Below, one piece after another: positions 21,268 to 32,794 of a stretch of DNA of 64,000 nt (positions are counted from its first letter, which is position 1; every line of letters begins with the position of its first letter). This DNA is from Capronia americana (taxonomy: Eukaryota > Ascomycota > Eurotiomycetes > Chaetothyriales > Herpotrichiellaceae), in contig JADWQD010000026.1 of assembly GCA_016110215.1 (NCBI GenBank), forward strand, positions 62,001-126,000, read 5' to 3'. The position numbers and the translations under genes are program-made. The notes below the pieces were generated by a model. The model was given only the letters and a program-made list of their open reading frames with translations. It made no database searches and was not told the origin of the DNA.

Positions 21268-24200
21268 ATGGGGTTACAACAGTTGCAAGATGTCCAGGAC
21301 GACCATGTCCGCATCTACATCGGTAAGCTAGCCATGGCTCTAGAACTTTGGAAGATACTAAACTTCGACCCTAGACCGTGGAGGCACCTTTTGTGATTGC
21401 ATAGGTGTCGTGCCTGGCAGAGAAGACATCGTGGTCAAGCTCTTGTCCGTGGACCCCAACAACTATGACGATGCTCCAACGGAAGGTATACGGCGAATCC
21501 TCGAGTTGGCGACCGGAAAATCATGCCCACGAGGTCAGCCGATCGACTCTTCGAAAATTTGTGAGCGGGAAAATCCCTTCTCGTGGATACTTCGCTAACC
21601 CTACTATAAGCCCTGATTCGCATGGGAACCACCGTCGCAACGAACGCCTTACTCGAACGGAAGGGAGCAAAGAGCGCGCTCTTGATAACGAAAGGATTCG
21701 GAGAAGCGCTCAAGATCGGTCACCAGACGCGAGGAAAGCTGTTCGAGCTGGACATTAAGAAGCCCGATGTGCTGTATGAGAAATGCGTCGAGGTCGATGA
21801 ACGGGTCACCATCGATCACGCGTTTGCAGAAGATAAGGACGTGGGTAGAACCGTCCGAGGTCTAAGCGGCGATACCATTCGGATCTTGAAAGAGCTTGGT
21901 AAGTCCGGATGAATCTAGATAGGAGGACATAAAGAGAACTGACCAGCATAAGACGAAGAAGCGGTTACACAGTCACTGCGTGAGCTACTCCGTGAAGGGT
22001 ATCAGTCCATCGCCGTATGCTTGGCACATTCCTATACCTTCAACGACCACGAGCTTCGGATTGCGGAGATTGCGAAGAAGATCGGCTTTGCCCACGTCTC
22101 TCTATCGAGCCAACTGACTGCCATGGTCAAGATGATCCCGAGAGGTATGTCTGCAACGGCCGACGCATACCTCACGCCTGTCATGAAGACCTACGTGGAA
22201 AATTTCAGGAGAGGATTTGTTGGAACGCTTCACAGCAATTCGTCGACGAGGTGTCAATTCATGCAGTCCGATGGCGGCTTGGTCGACTTCCGCCTCCTCT
22301 CCGGTCTCCGCTCGATTCTTTCTGGCCCTGCTGGAGGATTGGTCGGGTACGCAAAGACCACATACGACCCGGCAGACGGAAAAGCCGTGATTGGTTTCGA
22401 CATGGGAGGAACCAGTACGGATGTCTCTCGTTATGCAGGAAAGTATGAGCACGTTTTCGAGACGAACACGGCTGGTATCACGATTCAGTCGCCACAGCTG
22501 GATATCAACACCGTGGCCGCTGGAGGCGGATCTATCCTGTTTTGGAAGAATGGCTTGTTCATGGTCGGACCGGACAGTGCTGGCGCCCACCCGGGTCCGG
22601 CGTGTTATAGGAAAGGTGGTCCCCTGACGGTCACCGACGCAAACCTATTCCTTGGGAGACTGCGACCAGAATACTTTCCCAAGATCTTCGGACCGTCCGA
22701 GGATCTACCCTTGGATACCGATGTCGTGGCACGGAAATTCGAAGAGTTGACCACCATTATCAATGAAGAAATTGGTAATAATCTCACTCCTGAGGAAGTG
22801 GCTATTGGGTAAGTCGCGCCCTATAGTTGATGTATTATCCCCGATGGTAGGGCGCCTTACTTCCGTATCTGTGTTACTGACTATCATAATAGATTCCTGA
22901 ATGTTGCCAATGAGGCCATGTGTCGCCCTATTCGCTCACTTACTGAAGGTAGAGGTTTCGACGCCCGGCATCATCGACTCGCCGGCTTCGGGGGAGCTGG
23001 CGGTCAACACGCATGCTCCATTGCCAGCAACCTAGGTATCAACGAGGTTGTCATACACAAATACTCCTCCATCCTCTCCGCATATGGAATGGCGTTGGCA
23101 GATGTGGTCCACGAAAGCTCGGAACCAAGCGCCGAAATGCTCAACGAGAACTCTCTACCGCAACTCCACGCGCGCTTAGACATGTTACAACAGAGTGCAC
23201 GTATACGCCTATTAGAGCAAGGTTTCACCGAGAAAGAGCTGCGTTACGAACGCTATCTTAACCTACGTTACCAGGGAACAAGCACGTCGTTGATGACTCA
23301 GGAACCCGTAGACGGCGACTTCGAGGCTGCATTCTGCGAGCGACATCTCCAGGAATTCTCATTCAAGGTCCCGGGAAGGAAAATCCACGTGGATGATATT
23401 CGAGTTCGTGGTATCGCTGTCGACCCATTGGTCATCGAGGATCATAGTCTCGCGGAAGATCTCGCGCGAGCGGATGCTGACCCTGTCGCCATGGACAAAT
23501 CGGTGGCATGTAGCACGGCCTCGGTATACTTTGAAGGCTTGGATCGGGTTCCCACCGACGTATACAAGCTCGAAGACCTGCCTAAATACCACTCTCTCTC
23601 GGTAAGTTGTAGAGATGAACGCTCTTTTTTTTGGTTTCTATTTTCTCATGAGAAGCTTTACTGACCCGCTGCCACACTCAGGGACCGGCAGTTATCTTGG
23701 ACCAGACGCAAACCATCCTCGTCTTCCCAGGATCCAGCGCCACTGCTTTGGACAGCAAGATTATCATCCGAGTGGGAACCGCGGCACCTCGACAGGCCCG
23801 AACAGACATCGTGGATCCTATTCAACTATCCATCTTTGGACACAGGTTCATGAGTATCGCCGAGCAGATGGGTCGCACACTCCAGAAGACGAGCGTCAGC
23901 CTAAACATCAAGGAACGCTTGGATTTCAGCTGCGCCATCTTTGGGCCCGACGGCGGCCTGGTGGCCAACGCCCCCCATGTTCCGGTGCATCTTGGGAGTA
24001 TGCAGCATGCCGTGAAATATCAGCATGAATTGAATTTAGGGAAGCTGAAGCCCGGAGATGTACTTCTTTCGAACAGTCCCAGTACGTTTTCTCTTACATT
24101 TCCTTCCAACACTTTCTACGAGGCATTCTCTGACGTCGGCTTTATAGCTGCCGGAGGCACTCATCTACCGGATCTTACTGTGATTTCGCCCGTATTTGAT

Positions 24201-25783
24201 ACACAAGGGCAGAGAATCATATTCTATACGGCCTCAAGAGGACATCATCGAGATATCGGAGGATTGGACGGAATTTCCGGCAACCCGCGATGCACGTACC
24301 TTGAGCAAGAAGGCGCCATCATTGATTCATTCAAGCTCGTAACTGGAGGCATATTCGACGAAGATGGTAAATTACTTCCTCTATCTAAAGGTTTCAAGTA
24401 CGAGTTCTAACTCTATACCACGACAGGCGTTCGCAAGATCTTTATCAAGGACCCGGCGAGATATCCCGGCTGTACCGGTTCCAACAGTATCCATGAAAAC
24501 ATTTCCGACCTGAAGGCCCAAATTGCAGCCAATCAGCGAGGTAGCACTTTGATCAAGGAACTGTTCAATGATTACGGCGCCACGGTCGTGCAAACTTATA
24601 TGCTGGCCATCCAGAAGAACGCCGAGAGTGCTGTACGTAACCACCTCAAGAAGATTGCCCAGGTCCACCCGGGCCAGCTCGAGGCTGCCGAGTCGCTGGA
24701 CGATGGGACGGAGATCCGTCTCCAGGTCACCATCGATCCCGAAACAGGAGGGGCCAAGTTCGATTTCACCGGCACTATGCCCCAGACGTACGGAAACTAC
24801 AACGCCCCTCCCAGTCTCGTGCGCTCCGCCATCATTTACGTCCTGCGGTCCATCATCAACGACGAAATCCCCCTGAACCAGGGGTGCCTCTCCCCGATCG
24901 ATATCGTCATCCCCGAGGGCACCATCCTTTCGCCCTCGTCCGGAGCAGCCGTCTTCTCGGGCAATTCGTCGACGAGCAGTCGCCTGACGGACGTGATCTT
25001 AAAGGCGTTCCGAGCTTGCGCCGCCAGTCAAGGCACCATGAACGGCATTCAGATGTACGGCGGCGAGAAGGCAAAGCCTGGCGAGCCCTTCGCCGGCTAC
25101 TCTTTCATGTACGGGGAGACTATTTGCGGCGGCAGTGGAGCCGGTCCGACGTGGGACGGGGTTTCTGGAATTCACACGGTGAGTTGGGAACCCACGATCC
25201 CCCCTGTCTTTCTCTCGTGGAGCGAAAGAAAAAAGCTAACGGAACTGGTTGTGAAAAGCACATGACCAATACTCGAGCCACGGACGTCGAGGTTCTTGAG
25301 AAGCGTATTCCCGTCATCCTCAGGAAATTCGGCATTCGCCACGGTTCCGGCGGTGCGGGACAGCATCCCGGCGGTGACGGCGCGATCCGGATCCTGGAAG
25401 CCAGGTGCAAGATGACCTTCACCATGAACACCGACCGCCGTGCCACGAAGCCTTACGGCATGGCTGGGGGCCAGCCCGCGAAAGCCGGTCTCAACCTGGC
25501 ACTCCTCGACCACCCCAGCGGCAAGATGAGGGTTGTCAACGTGGGTGGCAAGGGTCTCCTGCGCCTGTCACGCGGAGAGCAGCTGCAGATTCACACGCCC
25601 GGTGGAGGAGGTTGGGGCAGCCCGACGAGCGGCCCGAACGGCGTCGAAGACAGTGCCCCCGTCAAAGGTGTTATCAACGGGACGCTCTCGGCTGAGCAGC
25701 AACAACATGGCAAGCAAAACGCCTTGTACCTGAGGGGAGCAGGAAGTCTTCATCGTTACGAGAGTATTCAGGTTGAGAGTTGA
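21268..25783 (+). CDS. 5-oxoprolinase / hydantoinase A+B fusion (OXP1-type)
   Basis: ATP-dependent ring-opening amidohydrolase. The family converts 5-oxo-L-proline to glutamate, and bacterial relatives open hydantoins. Nine exons: 21268-21322, 21375-21560, 21611-21898, 21953-22808, 22893-23601, 23682-24081, 24148-24366, 24427-25178 and 25259-25783. They sum to 3,990 bp and 1,329 residues, close to the usual fungal length. HyuA-N shows IDRGGTFCD near residue 20 and GTTVATNALLERKG near residue 85. The HyuA core has GFDMGGTSTDVSRY and AAGGGSI. The HyuB half begins near residue 800 with NSPTAGGTHLPD and includes GGSGAGPTWDG and HTPGGGGWGSP. Cytosolic. The N-terminal region fits true 5-oxoprolinases better than N-methylhydantoinases, but fungi often carry several paralogues, so the substrate is open. 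Confidence 0.93.
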
Positions 25784-26637
25784 AAGACGTCAAACTAACG
25801 CTCGAAAACGTCGCATCTGTTGGAGTTTCTTTCTCGGGATTGCTGGAGACCTGTGCTTAGGCAGTTCGCCTGTTCGAACACATTGCATCGGGCAGGCCGC
25901 AGATGCGTAGAGAGACTCTCTATGGAATAAATAATATGGCACTGTTCAAGGAAAGATGATTGAAGGGCAAGTCGAGATAGTGGTGTTGCAAGCGGCAAGG
26001 CCTGATGTACACGTGACCTCCAAGCAGATTTTACATTGCTTTTCGTGCCCAGGTCCGACGACATCCGTGTTCATTGTCGTCCCTCTTCAGATGATAGCTC
26101 TTCGTGCATCCATCAGATTGGACGTGGCCTCTTGTTGTAAATCTCGTCATTGATGATGAAAACTTCGTTCGGTCCCATGGTCTGGTGTCTTCGATGCAGT
26201 GATCGAAGGAAATCATTCATCCAGTTCTCCTGCCCCGGGATTATTCAACTCATGAGACCAGTCGTTTGCAGTATCCGCGTCCAAGACCTTTCAGCGGAGC
26301 AAGACAAGACCACCGATGTCAAAGAGATCATGCGTTGCCTCTGCTTTGTCGATAACTGCCGCTTTATTGTGGAGGAGGCGTTTCAGATGTTGTTTGGCAT
26401 CTACAGCTCGTGCGTCGTCCTCTTCGGCCCGGAAAGCAATCAAATAGTCCCCTCATCAGTCTTGAGAGCGATGAAAACTGATGAGATGTGACCTCAAGTC
26501 CGAGATGAATCCAGGGACTGTACTAGGAAGAGTGGTCTCCCAGCAGCAGCTGGATGAACCGAACTTTGTTCGCGAGCCTGCATCGCTCGATTGTTCTTCA
26601 TTACTTTGCCGAACTCGAGGTCATACGGTATCGACGG
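25784..26637. other. Gene-free stretch
   Basis: It lies between the 3' ends of the 5-oxoprolinase and a convergent small gene. Only short unsupported frames are present. Confidence 0.45.
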
Positions 26638-27017
26638 TCATACCAGATGAAGCAAGCACCGTGTAGTTTGTAGGGAGATATGGAGGATTCCGCTTGGTTC
26701 CAGATACAGACCGAGGTGGAAGTTTGGGAATGTCGTGCATGGATGCTCTGGGAACTTCGCCGCGTGTTCGAGGGCTGCATTTTCTGGTGCGCCCGTGTTG
26801 CTGGAAGATTGTCCGGGTCTCCAATCACACATCAGGTTCAAGGTCGAAGAAAGCAACATGGGAAAGCAGATACTTACGGGACGGTCATGTCGTCTTGTCC
26901 GCCTGTGTGATCTGAAGCGAAACCATCACCACCACCACGCCTGCCACCGTAGCCCGCTCCGTCTGCTCTGGGATGAAATGGAAGAATGGTGTGACGACCC
27001 CATCCTCTACACGACAT
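26638..27017 (-). CDS. Small two-exon hypothetical protein, 100 residues
   Basis: Exon 1 (26878-27017) begins at an ATG preceded by a TATA-like tataagta and a long pyrimidine-rich leader. It encodes a Gly/Arg-rich segment (GYGGRRGGGDGFASDH) and ends at a consensus gtaagt donor. Exon 2 (26638-26800) begins after an ag acceptor and continues in frame with NTGAPENAALEHAAKFPE to a stop. The intron is 77 nt and the exons sum to 303 bp. Neither exon is long enough to stand out alone; the frame-consistent junction is the support. I do not recognise a family. A further intron at the gtatga near the stop could extend the protein. Confidence 0.38.
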
Positions 27018-27918
27018 TGAGTGGAAGCTGTCGAGTCTGGGAGTAGGTGTAGCGATGAGAAGGATACTGAGAAGAATGGTGATGAGAAGGGTATTGAGGA
27101 CAGTTTGAAAGAATACTTATAGGCCGAGAGAGAGAGGCGATCAGCCTGACGGGCTTCAGTATTCATTGTAACCACTCGACGCACATCGCCACAGCTGCCG
27201 TCGAATGAAGTGAGTGAAAAATGAAGCACAGTGGAGAAAAACAGGACATGAAGTGAAGTTAAAGGCGGACTTACTCAAAGCTGCTTTTGAATACTCAACT
27301 TACCTATCTGCTAGTGTTCACCCATCAGTTCAGATGAGAGATGGCCTTGTCCAGCTATCTCTTGAGAGTAGGTAGGAGCCACAGAAGAGTCAAACCACGG
27401 TGAGGTCGTGGTCGTTGAGAAGAAAGACAAACTTGAAGCCATCGATGCCTGATTCTCAGCTGACGTTTTGATTGGCGGCTATCTGGGGACGGCCTTCTCT
27501 CTCCACCATAAAACATTCTGTTTGACAGTCTCCAAGATCTGCTCGTATTGCTGGGGACTATCCTTGTCAGCCTCGTTGCTCCTGTGGCTGGGCGTGCGAC
27601 AGAGCGCTTCACCCCTCTATGCTGTGTAACGAAGAATGACCTGCGTCAACCTCGTCTTGTGATGATGTTCCATCCTTTCTCGCTACACTCTCCCCTTCAT
27701 CCCATCGGCAGTCTGTTTCTCCAGGTGCCGCCAGGACTGATTCTCCTTCATATCGGTGCCATCGACACTTGGTATCCCGTTGATCTCTCGTCGCCCGGTT
27801 CTGCCCTCGTCTCGGGTTCCCCGCATAGCTTGTCTTGATCCGCGCTTTTGGCGTCTTCTCATTGGAAAGACCATCAAGGTCAGAGCAGCCTCGTTGAGAC
27901 AGCGTCGCACCGCCCAAG
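27018..27918. other. Divergent intergenic region, small gene / tetraspanin
   Basis: It separates the starts of two divergent genes. There are short frames on both strands but no domain. It probably holds both promoters. Confidence 0.4.
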
Positions 27919-28885
27919 ATGGATGCCAACGAAAGATCTTGGGGTGATATCAGTAGGCGTGCACTTGTGGTGAGTTGTGCATGTCCAATGTCCGCTTAAT
28001 TGTAGCTGGTTGTTGCTTTGCGGTTTGCAACGCCCGGATTCTCACACCACACCTGTGCATCCAGCTCGCTACGGCTGTAATCATCCTTGTCATCTCGGCG
28101 TAAGGCGTTCCCAAACTGCTCCTGGCTGTTGAAGACCGCTTGACATGGCTGACTCTATTCGGTTTGCAGTATCACCTGGGCTAGGAATGTGCACTTGTTG
28201 CTTCCGATGCCCCTAGCCATCCCCATCCTAAACACATTTACCGTCATTTTCGGCCCGCTCGTCATGGCATTCATGGCAAGACTCGGCCTGAATGCTAGAA
28301 CCGCCACCATGGCGTTTCTCGCACCAGGCGTTCGCTATCTCCTCCCTCTTCTCCCGTTTGCATTACTCATCCTCTCCGCCATTTATGCGGTCCCTTCGGA
28401 TCTGTTGGCTTGTGGCCTTGAAAGCCAATGGAGCCGCCTCTTCCGAGCCAAGGACGAGAATGCAATCCGCACTATTGAGCAAGGTCTGCGTTGCTGTGGG
28501 TTCAACTCACTCCATGATCGTGCATGGCCGTTTCCCAGTCATGACGTGGATGCGAGAGCTTGCGAACGGACGTTGGGGTACACGGTTCGATGTGTAGACC
28601 CGTGGCGGCGGCAGCAACAGGTCAACGCCGGCCTGGTTGTATTGGCGAGTCTTTTAAATTGGCTGCTGCTGGTGAGATCTTGCATGTTCATAGATTTCCT
28701 TAAGATACACTGACTCTCAGTAGCTCTTCGTTGACATGGCAGCGCAATCAAACCGACAGCGATTCCGCTTGCCTACAGTTGGTGCGTCCCGCGGCGAGAG
28801 AGCCAGACTGCTCAGGGAAGCGGAGGTAGAACGGGACCATGAGACGAATGAAGAGACACAGGCTCCCTACTCAGGTGCCCATTAG
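27919..28885 (+). CDS. Tetraspanin-like membrane protein
   Basis: Four-helix plasma-membrane or endomembrane organiser of the fungal tetraspanin group. Exons 27919-27969, 28065-28099, 28170-28671 and 28724-28885 give 249 residues. Helix 1 spans the second exon (ALVLATAVIILVISAITW). Helices 2 and 3 are LAIPILNTFTVIFGPLVM and YLLPLLPFALLILSAIY. The large extracellular loop has the diagnostic CCG in EQGLRCCGFNS, with further cysteines at RACERT and VRCVD that could pair. Helix 4 is NAGLVVLASLLNWLLLLF. The C-terminal tail is charged and cytosolic. A 36-nt alternative first intron was rejected in favour of the 95-nt one because only the latter keeps the frame through helix 1. Role inferred from family, for example in polarity or wall integrity. 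Confidence 0.78.
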
Positions 28886-29570
28886 CATGTCTTTCATACC
28901 GGCAGGATCTTAGTTGAGACGGCCAATGCTCATCCATCAGTTTCTACGGTGTCGCCGGGTGAACAAGGCCTGTCGTTTATCTCCCCCAGATGTGCGGCCG
29001 AATGGCCACAGACCGATGGACTTCCGGGTTTTGTCACTTCAAGGTCAGGTGTAGAGACACGGGCGGTCCGGCTGGGTTGTGGGGGCTGAAATGCTGCCTT
29101 GACTGTTTTCGGAAACATGATACGAAGGCCACACAAGGAAGATGAGTTGGATTTTCATGTTCACTGTTTTTGTGGGCACTCGCAACTTGCGCCTTCATTT
29201 ATCTCACCGCTTCAAATTCTTCTCGCAGCGTCTCGTTCTTGTCACGGAACTTGATTGTGGCCGCTTCATGGTCCCATGCTGCGCCACTCAGAAGCTCGCT
29301 TTAGCAGACACTCCAAAACTCCAGCCGGACTTGATGTTTCAGATCCGTGATGCAGGTGTAATGCAATGTGATGGCCCGATGAGGAACCATAATTCGAGCT
29401 CCATGGCAGTGGGCGGTGTACAATACAAGGCAAAATGAACTCAATGATATATCAGAGACACTTTCTGCACATCCCTCATTTGGCCGCACTTCGACCTCCT
29501 TTCTGATCGCGCTCTCACGACTGACCTATTCGAGCATCGAGCCTTGCATCTGCGCCAACCCACCTAGGAT
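28886..29570. other. Intergenic
   Basis: No supported gene. Presumably 3' sequence of the tetraspanin gene and promoter of the GFA-type gene. Confidence 0.4.
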
Positions 29571-30326
29571 GTCCGCCACCACTGGAGCTTGCTTGTGCGG
29601 TGCCGTCAAGTATGAATACACCGGTAATACGAAGCAGCTTGTGCTATGCTCTTCGACGCCACTGACAAATCTCTAGGTGACATCGCCTTGAAAGCATTTT
29701 GCAACTGTAACCTTGTCTTGAGGATCTTCTGTCCGACCTACACGACTGATGCATTGCAGGTAAAGATTGCCAGCGGTGGGGTGGTGCTGCCGGCTTGCCT
29801 AACGTCGTGGTGGACCGCTCGAACTTCAAGGTGATTGATGGTAAGAGAGCAGGAGATTTCCAACGGGTTCTAACCTCTGCCGTCGGATGTGCTGATGGTA
29901 TGATGCAGGGACGCCCAAGACCTTCGACATCGTGGGCGACAGCGGCAAGATAAACAAGCATTTTGTAAGTCAAGATCTATATCGAGCTTGCCACGATCCT
30001 GGGAGTGCTGTGTCGATCCTATGCGTTACCGCCATTAACAGGAACATAGTTCTGTGGCGAATGCGGTTCGAGCCTGTATTGCGAACTGGAGGCAATGCCT
30101 GATAAGACTGCTGTGAGTTCATCCAGGCTTTGAAGCGGCTGGTTTCCGATCCTCCAAAGTCCCGGTGCCTTGATATGAAGCCTGGATGCTGAGAATAGAG
30201 CAGATCAAAGCGGGATCTCTCGATCAGCCTGATGTTGGACAGATGCAGGCTGAACTGTACACCAAGAGCCGAGTCAGTTATATGAAGCCGATTGAGGGTG
30301 CCCAGCAGGTTCCCGCGTTCCTTTAA
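29571..30326 (+). CDS. GFA/CENP-V-fold zinc protein
   Basis: Small protein of the glutathione-dependent formaldehyde-activating (GFA/CENP-V) fold. Exons 29571-29623, 29677-29706, 29760-29840, 29909-29964, 30050-30112 and 30205-30326 give 134 residues. Zinc ligands appear as CLCG near residue 8, CNCKDCQRW near residue 27 (created by splicing within a Cys codon) and FCGECGSSLYC near residue 75. The tail has DKTAIKAGSLD, typical of fungal members. Members act as glutathione-dependent formaldehyde adduct handlers or have unknown substrates. Six exons in 756 bp makes it easy to miss. No link with neighbours is evident. Confidence 0.82.
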
Positions 30327-30585
30327 GGCGAGTTGAGAATAGAGTCGACGAACTTGTGTCAGGGGTTGACGAAGCTCATTTCAAGAACTTATTGCCACCG
30401 CTGATAGTTGTCGACGGAATGGATGATCTTAGGAATATTTCCAGGGCACTCTTACGAGCATCTTGTCCAGAACCCCGTCCGCTGCGCAGATAATTGTGTA
30501 GGAACCCGGCGACCGTCGTCAACATGGTCATCGAGAACAATGCCATCCTGGGTGTTCTAGCATCCCTCCGACTTCTGAACTCCTG

Positions 30586-30870
30586 TCACTTTTTCGCAGT
30601 CTCATCACCATAGCCCCAGTAAACCCTGTTGAGTTGGAGAGCTTTGTGCCAAAGCGCCGGAAAACTGTTATCTTGCTCTGGGTACTTTTCGCGCTGCTCC
30701 CTCTGTATCTTAAATGCCGTGGCAGCCAGGCCTGTTCCGATCGCAAACAAAGGATCGACAAACCTGCGATGAAGGAAGAAGAATGTTAGTCTGACAGCAT
30801 TCTGGCACCTTCAAACAGGCATGGCACGAGCGTACTTAGATATGAGCCATGGCTGAGCGACAGAAGCCAT
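30586..30870 (-). CDS. NCE101: NCE101-like small membrane protein (non-classical export protein 1 family)
   Basis: Exon 1 (30836-30870) and exon 2 (30586-30763), joined across a 72-nt intron, encode 70 residues. The N-terminus WLISKFVDPLFAIGTG followed by a short hydrophobic segment, then a basic helix (KIQREQREKY), matches the NCE101 family of single-span fungal proteins linked to leaderless secretion in yeast. The protein is too split to appear as a normal single ORF. The GFA-type gene is convergent, about 260 bp away. Family assignment rests on the SKFVDPLFA signature; function is from yeast. Confidence 0.7.
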
Positions 30871-31459
30871 GGTACTGTATTGCGGTCGTGGCAAGTCAGC
30901 GGTTCTGACTCGCTAACAACTAGAAGAGACAAAGGAGACGCGGTCGTTGGTTGTTGAGGCGTCAGTGTACAGTATTCAGGTTATGTAGCTGCCAGGATCT
31001 GGTTGATTGCTTGGAACTTGGGACGCTGTGGTGGTGCGGAGACGCCGCTAGACCATGTTGCTTCAACGATAGTTGACCACTCGTCCAAGCGATGGAAAGC
31101 AGCCCATAATTTGGCCGACTGTGGGCACTATGGGAGCGAACCACATAAACATTGATGGCTATAGCCCACTTGACTTTCCTATACTACCAGACTGTTTATT
31201 CGGGGGAGACTCACAATCGTGGAAGCGGAGACGGATCCAGTGGTCAGGAGGCCTTCCCTACTTGCATCCAACGACTACGCCGCTGCCTTCATCAACCCTA
31301 ACTTCCAGTACCTAGACTTTCGACCTCGACGCAACCTCGTTCACGTTCTGAATCGCCGCAAGCAGCGCCCAGCAGAAGATCAAGATGGTGGCAAAGCGCA
31401 ACTTCTGAGTCAATAATCGCATTCGACATCATCAAGGCTACGCCGACAATGCCACCCCC
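30871..31459. other. Divergent intergenic region, NCE101-like / RAD57-like
   Basis: Probable promoters of the two divergent genes. A 65-codon frame at 31219-31416 just upstream of the recombinase gene has no recognisable domain and is treated as leader sequence. Confidence 0.4.
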
Positions 31460-32794
31460 ATGGACCTACGCGATGTGCTTCCTGATCTCGACCTCAAACC
31501 TCATATCCGCCTTCTACACTCGCTAGACAAGAACAGTGTCTCCGTCTCGCAGCTGGTTGCCCTTGCGCCTACAGAGATAGCGCGCATTTGTCCCCTTCCG
31601 CCGCGCGATGTTGACAGGCTAGCCAGAGATGTTGTCAAGGCTCTTCAGCACGATGTGCTGAGAGGTGTAAAAAGGAAACGCAAGAATACAACAGGCACGC
31701 CAGGCACGCCAGGCGAACATCAAAATAAGGCATCAGAGACCAACAATGATGAGCAAGCTGGGGTCAAGACGCTTGACTTGAATCTCGACAAAGCCCTGAA
31801 CGGAGGCGTCAAGCCTGGTCACATTACAGAGGTGGTGGGAGAATCCCGCACCGGAAAGACCACCTTCGCTCTGGGACTGTTGCTTTCGGTCCAGCTTGCT
31901 CCGCCTATTGGACTAGGGAAAGCTGGGATCTTTGTCACTTCTGAAGGACCTCTCAACACGAAGCGACTACACCAGATGCTATCGTCGTACACTGACCTTC
32001 CGCCCAAGCAACGACCGTCGCTCGATCATGTTCATGCAATCACTGTCACTGATCTAGAAGCGCAGGAACACATCCTTCGTTACCAACTACCCGTTGCGAT
32101 TCAACGGTATAATGTCGGATTGGTGGTTCTAGATTCGGTCACCGCAAATTTTCGAGCGGAATATGGCACCCGCACCCCTGCTCAGCTCGCTGATCGAGCT
32201 GTTGAGTTGACCAATCTAGGTAACATACTGAGGCAGATTGCCGTCGAACATCACGTCGCGATTGTGGTCACGAATCAGGTATCAGATCGCTTTGACGACT
32301 CGAAATCTCTATTTCGTTCCGGGTCACCCGCAACGACCTCCTCTCCCGCCACGTCTTTGCAGAACCTGCCTGTCGCAGTGGCACAGCGTCGACAGGAGAC
32401 ACAGAGCCTGGACCACCAACAGCGCTTCTTCACAGGATGGGGGGATGACAAAGGGAACGCGCAGCACGAACAGCTGAAGACTCCAGCACTGGGCCTGGCG
32501 TGGGCTAATCAGATTTCTGCTCGTATTGTCCTTAAGATGGAAAGCGAGCGACAGGAATACGTCGGAGGCAGCATTTGGAAAGAGAAGAATCCAAGTCGGA
32601 CCTTTGGTGTGGTCTTTGCTCTATGGGCACCCGCAACGAAACCGCCCATTCGGTATGAGATTGCACCACAGGGTATTGTTTCCGTCACAGAAGCCGAAAA
32701 GCCGATGGTAGCACCAGGGGCGGTAGATGAAGAGCATGCGGAATTGCTGGACGAGGCGCTTTGGGCCACAGACGAGGATGAGGAGTTCCCGTGA
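31460..32794 (+). CDS. RAD57: Rad57/XRCC3-type RecA-family recombination mediator
   Basis: Nuclear Rad51 paralogue that stabilises Rad51 filaments in homologous recombination. Single exon, 444 residues. The N-terminal region (LPDLDLKPHIRLLHSLD) resembles fungal Rad57. Walker A is GESRTGKT at about residue 130 and Walker B is VGLVVLDSV near residue 215. The core extends to ALGLAWANQISARIVL near residue 350. The C-terminal tail is acidic. There is a Lys/Arg-rich linker near residues 70-80, perhaps a nuclear signal. Rad57 and XRCC3 are orthologous in most schemes; the other Rad51 paralogues are less likely given the N-terminus. Confidence 0.85.
   Translation: MDLRDVLPDLDLKPHIRLLHSLDKNSVSVSQLVALAPTEIARICPLPPRDVDRLARDVVKALQHDVLRGVKRKRKNTTGTPGTPGEHQNKASETNNDEQAGVKTLDLNLDKALNGGVKPGHITEVVGESRTGKTTFALGLLLSVQLAPPIGLGKAGIFVTSEGPLNTKRLHQMLSSYTDLPPKQRPSLDHVHAITVTDLEAQEHILRYQLPVAIQRYNVGLVVLDSVTANFRAEYGTRTPAQLADRAVELTNLGNILRQIAVEHHVAIVVTNQVSDRFDDSKSLFRSGSPATTSSPATSLQNLPVAVAQRRQETQSLDHQQRFFTGWGDDKGNAQHEQLKTPALGLAWANQISARIVLKMESERQEYVGGSIWKEKNPSRTFGVVFALWAPATKPPIRYEIAPQGIVSVTEAEKPMVAPGAVDEEHAELLDEALWATDEDEEFP

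Noticed and set aside
27970..28005. 36-nt first intron for the tetraspanin gene
   Set aside because: Too short and leads to a stop; the 95-nt alternative ending at 28064 keeps the frame through helix 1.
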